Position numbers and translations under genes: made by a program. Shown here piece after piece: positions 62,219 to 64,000 of a stretch of DNA of 64,000 nt (position 1 is the stretch's first letter; every line of letters starts with the position of its first letter). Origin of the DNA: Caulobacter segnis (GTDB lineage Bacteria > Pseudomonadota > Alphaproteobacteria > Caulobacterales > Caulobacteraceae); contig NZ_CP096040.1 of the NCBI RefSeq assembly GCF_023935105.1, forward strand, positions 1,674,001 through 1,738,000. The letters run 5' to 3'. The notes under the pieces are model-generated. The model was not told the DNA's origin. It saw only the letters and a program-made list of their open reading frames with translations, and did no database searches.

Positions 62219-64000
62219 CGCCTGGCCTCCCGCGCCAGGCCCCAGACCGCCAGGGCGAACAGGATCGCGCCTTCCAGCAGGTCGCCGCCGGAGGTCGGGG
62301 CCAGCAGGTAGGCGTTGCGGCCGGTGAACGGGACGAGCTGGAGATTGGCCAGGGTCATGTAGGCCGCCGCGCCGAACAGGCACCACAGCGCCAGCAGGCC
62401 GGTGGCGCGACGGGTGTCGAGGACGGCGGCGCCCGTCATGCTCCAGACTGCGATCGGCGCGGCGGCCAGCAGAGCCAGGAAAAGGCCGGTGGCCAGGCGC
62501 CCGAATGGCGACATCAGGTGGACGGCGGTGAGATTGTCGGTGGCCTGGACCGGCTTCAGCGCGGTCAGGTTGGCCGGGGAAAGATAGCCGCGTCCCAGCA
62601 GTGAGCCGGTGTAGTCCGACAACTGCGCCGACCAGACCTTCAACGACTCCGCCTCGGTCGAGACATCGGCGCCCAGCGCCTCGGGGGCCGCGATCAGGTA
62701 GAGGCGCAGCAGATTCTGGCTGGCCTTGGCCTGGCGGTCCAAGGTGCTCAGGGCCTGCTCATCGCTGAGACCGCGCTGCATCTGGGCGGTGTGGCCGAGG
62801 CGGTCGGCATGGGCGGTTCCGATCGCCCCCAGGACAGGCAGGGCGATCAGCAGCGCCGCCGCCGCGATGGCCGGACCGGCCCACGGGATACGCGCGACGG
62901 AGCGACGCAAGGCCAGGCCCGCCGCAACCCCGGCGATGGGCAGGACCATCAAGGCGTAGCCGCTGTCACGCACCGTGAACGGCGCGACGAAGGTCGTCGC
63001 GACCAGCAACGCCCAGAACACGATCGGCCGGCCCCAGCCGCGGGGCTGGGTCTCCGACGCGGCCAGGAGCTTGCCGAAGCCAAGCAGGATCAGAGGCGTG
63101 TAGACGACGCTGATCGCCAGCACCGTCACCCCGAGGTCGATCCGCTCCTTCCAGCCGATCGCTCCGACGGCCAGGCGGACGACCAGCGCCGTGACCAGCA
63201 GCAGGACGCCGGAGCGCCACGGCGAGCCAGGCTCGGCCTCGCGCTTGAAACGCGCCGCCAGGCCGGCGCGCCAGACGACGGCTAGGCCCCAGATCGCGAG
63301 CAGCAGCAGGTTCAGGACGCTGAGGTGATGAGTCCAGGCCAGGACGCCGACCGCGGCCGCGGGCGGAGCGAGGTCCAGCGCCAGGTCATCGGCCTTGCGC
63401 GGCTCGCCCGTCCGCGCCCAGGCCAGCAGGGCGGCGGGGACAGCGACATAGGCGATGGCGGCGTCGCCGAGGATTTCCCGCCAGTCCAAGGTGGGGTCGG
63501 CTTCAGCGGCGGCCAGGCCGATCAGCAGTCGCAGGGCCAACAGGAGTTGCAGCAGGCTAAGGATCGTCCACAGCACTGGGCGGCGATTGAAGCGTTCGCG
63601 GCTGGTCAGCAGCAGGCTGGCGGTCCAGGCCAGGACGATCAGCACCGCCGGCCAGGGTGTCGCCAGCCGATCCAAGGACAGGTGGGCGGTGCGCAGGGCC
63701 GGGCCGGCGGCGGGGACGTCCAGCCGGGCGCGGGTGAAGGCGTCGCAGGCCGGACCTTGCGGCAAGCTCGGAGCCGAGCGCAGGGCGTCGGCGGTCAGAC
63801 CGCCGACCACAGTGGCCTCCAGGCCCAGGCGGCGCGGCGCGGCGGCGCTATCGCAGCGGCCGATGATCTCGGTGGGCGGGGTGGCGAAGGCGATCTCTGC
63901 CTGGCCGTCGCGCTCGGCCAGGACCAGGCTGCGACGCAGCTGCAGGCGGCCGCGCCGCGCGTCCGGCCCGTCGAGCGCGCCATCGACGAAGCGCGGCTCG
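62215..64000 (-). CDS. divergent SEDS (FtsW/RodA-like) membrane protein, 5' end outside the window
   Basis: The ORF is open to the window edge, so the start is not seen. A roughly 60-residue or longer non-membrane N-terminal part is followed by about ten membrane helices. SEDS signs are in the C-terminal half: GRGYLSPANLTALKPVQATDNLTAVHLMSPFGRLATGLF matches the loop with the catalytic Asp (codon 62536-62538, QATDN) and the following helix, and LANLQLVPFTGRNAYLLAPTSGGDLLEG matches the final P-x-TG-x(6)-S/T-x-GG motif. SEDS proteins polymerise glycan strands from lipid II with a class B PBP; the next gene encodes that type. Overall sequence is far from FtsW and RodA. Confidence 0.72.
   Translation of the reverse strand, partial: EPRFVDGALDGPDARRGRLQLRRSLVLAERDGQAEIAFATPPTEIIGRCDSAAAPRRLGLEATVVGGLTADALRSAPSLPQGPACDAFTRARLDVPAAGPALRTAHLSLDRLATPWPAVLIVLAWTASLLLTSRERFNRRPVLWTILSLLQLLLALRLLIGLAAAEADPTLDWREILGDAAIAYVAVPAALLAWARTGEPRKADDLALDLAPPAAAVGVLAWTHHLSVLNLLLLAIWGLAVVWRAGLAARFKREAEPGSPWRSGVLLLVTALVVRLAVGAIGWKERIDLGVTVLAISVVYTPLILLGFGKLLAASETQPRGWGRPIVFWALLVATTFVAPFTVRDSGYALMVLPIAGVAAGLALRRSVARIPWAGPAIAAAALLIALPVLGAIGTAHADRLGHTAQMQRGLSDEQALSTLDRQAKASQNLLRLYLIAAPEALGADVSTEAESLKVWSAQLSDYTGSLLGRGYLSPANLTALKPVQATDNLTAVHLMSPFGRLATGLFLALLAAAPIAVWSMTGAAVLDTRRATGLLALWCLFGAAAYMTLANLQLVPFTGRNAYLLAPTSGGDLLEGAILFALAVWGLAREARR

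Overview
The window is GC-rich and gene-dense and comes from an alphaproteobacterium of the Caulobacterales, very probably a Caulobacter species. The evidence is a fliQ-fliR-flhB-cckA block behind a CtrA-type (TTAA-N7-TTAA) promoter element, a CckA of 694 residues whose phospho-acceptors fall within 1-3 residues of the C. crescentus positions, a recA gene with an alphaproteobacterial GAAC-N7-GAAC SOS box, two TonB-dependent receptors, and Caulobacter-type intergenic inverted repeats.

Layout. 0-5.5 kb: methylglyoxal synthase, an RNase H-fold protein without catalytic residues, a CtrA-box helical-repeat protein, a small periplasmic protein, and an RsbQ-like hydrolase paired with a PAS-histidine kinase-receiver protein. 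5.7-10.1 kb: flagellar export genes and the cell-cycle kinase gene cckA. 10.1-18.5 kb: mixed genes (a glycoside-hydrolase-like protein, a membrane-anchored LuxR regulator with a DUF4199 protein, a thioredoxin-like ferredoxin, GNAT and NTF2-like proteins, a DUF885 protein, an EAL protein). 18.7-23 kb: recA and alaS. 23-28.6 kb: a lipoprotein and an iron-uptake pair (PepSY protein plus Fur-box siderophore receptor), then an AEC transporter and a DUF2939 protein. 28.7-36.1 kb: a candidate minus-strand sRNA, a CAP protein, icd, an active-site-less class A beta-lactamase-fold lipoprotein, a TrmJ-like methyltransferase, a host-attachment family protein, DUF1254 and Dabb proteins, and a LysR regulator. 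36.2-38.5 kb: the glutathione-dependent formaldehyde operon. 39-41.2 kb: rpsD and a zinc-ribbon/htpX pair behind a structured leader. 41.2-49.5 kb: serine hydrolase, thioesterase, glutaredoxin/BolA region, M28 peptidase, a hybrid kinase and a soluble chemoreceptor. 49.9-56.3 kb: a nutrient-uptake cluster (MFS transporter, ROK regulator, TonB receptor, glycerophosphodiester phosphodiesterase) linked by a shared putative operator. 56.4-64 kb: a minus-strand operon of overlapping genes encoding a divergent SEDS (FtsW/RodA-like) protein, a class B PBP-like transpeptidase, a small membrane protein, a pseudokinase, a Sel1-repeat membrane protein and a secreted protein.

The last operon is the best candidate for an under-described system. 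It pairs an apparently active SEDS/transpeptidase couple with a kinase-fold protein that lacks key residues, every gene junction is an ATGA overlap except one, and at that one the kinase-like and Sel1 parts are separated by a single-base frame change at a run of six C. Other points of interest are the sRNA candidate with two CCUCC motifs, the 12-base operator shared in the ROK cluster, the palindrome beside the membrane LuxR gene, and two enzyme folds that have lost their catalytic residues. No tRNA, rRNA, insertion sequence, prophage or CRISPR array was seen.
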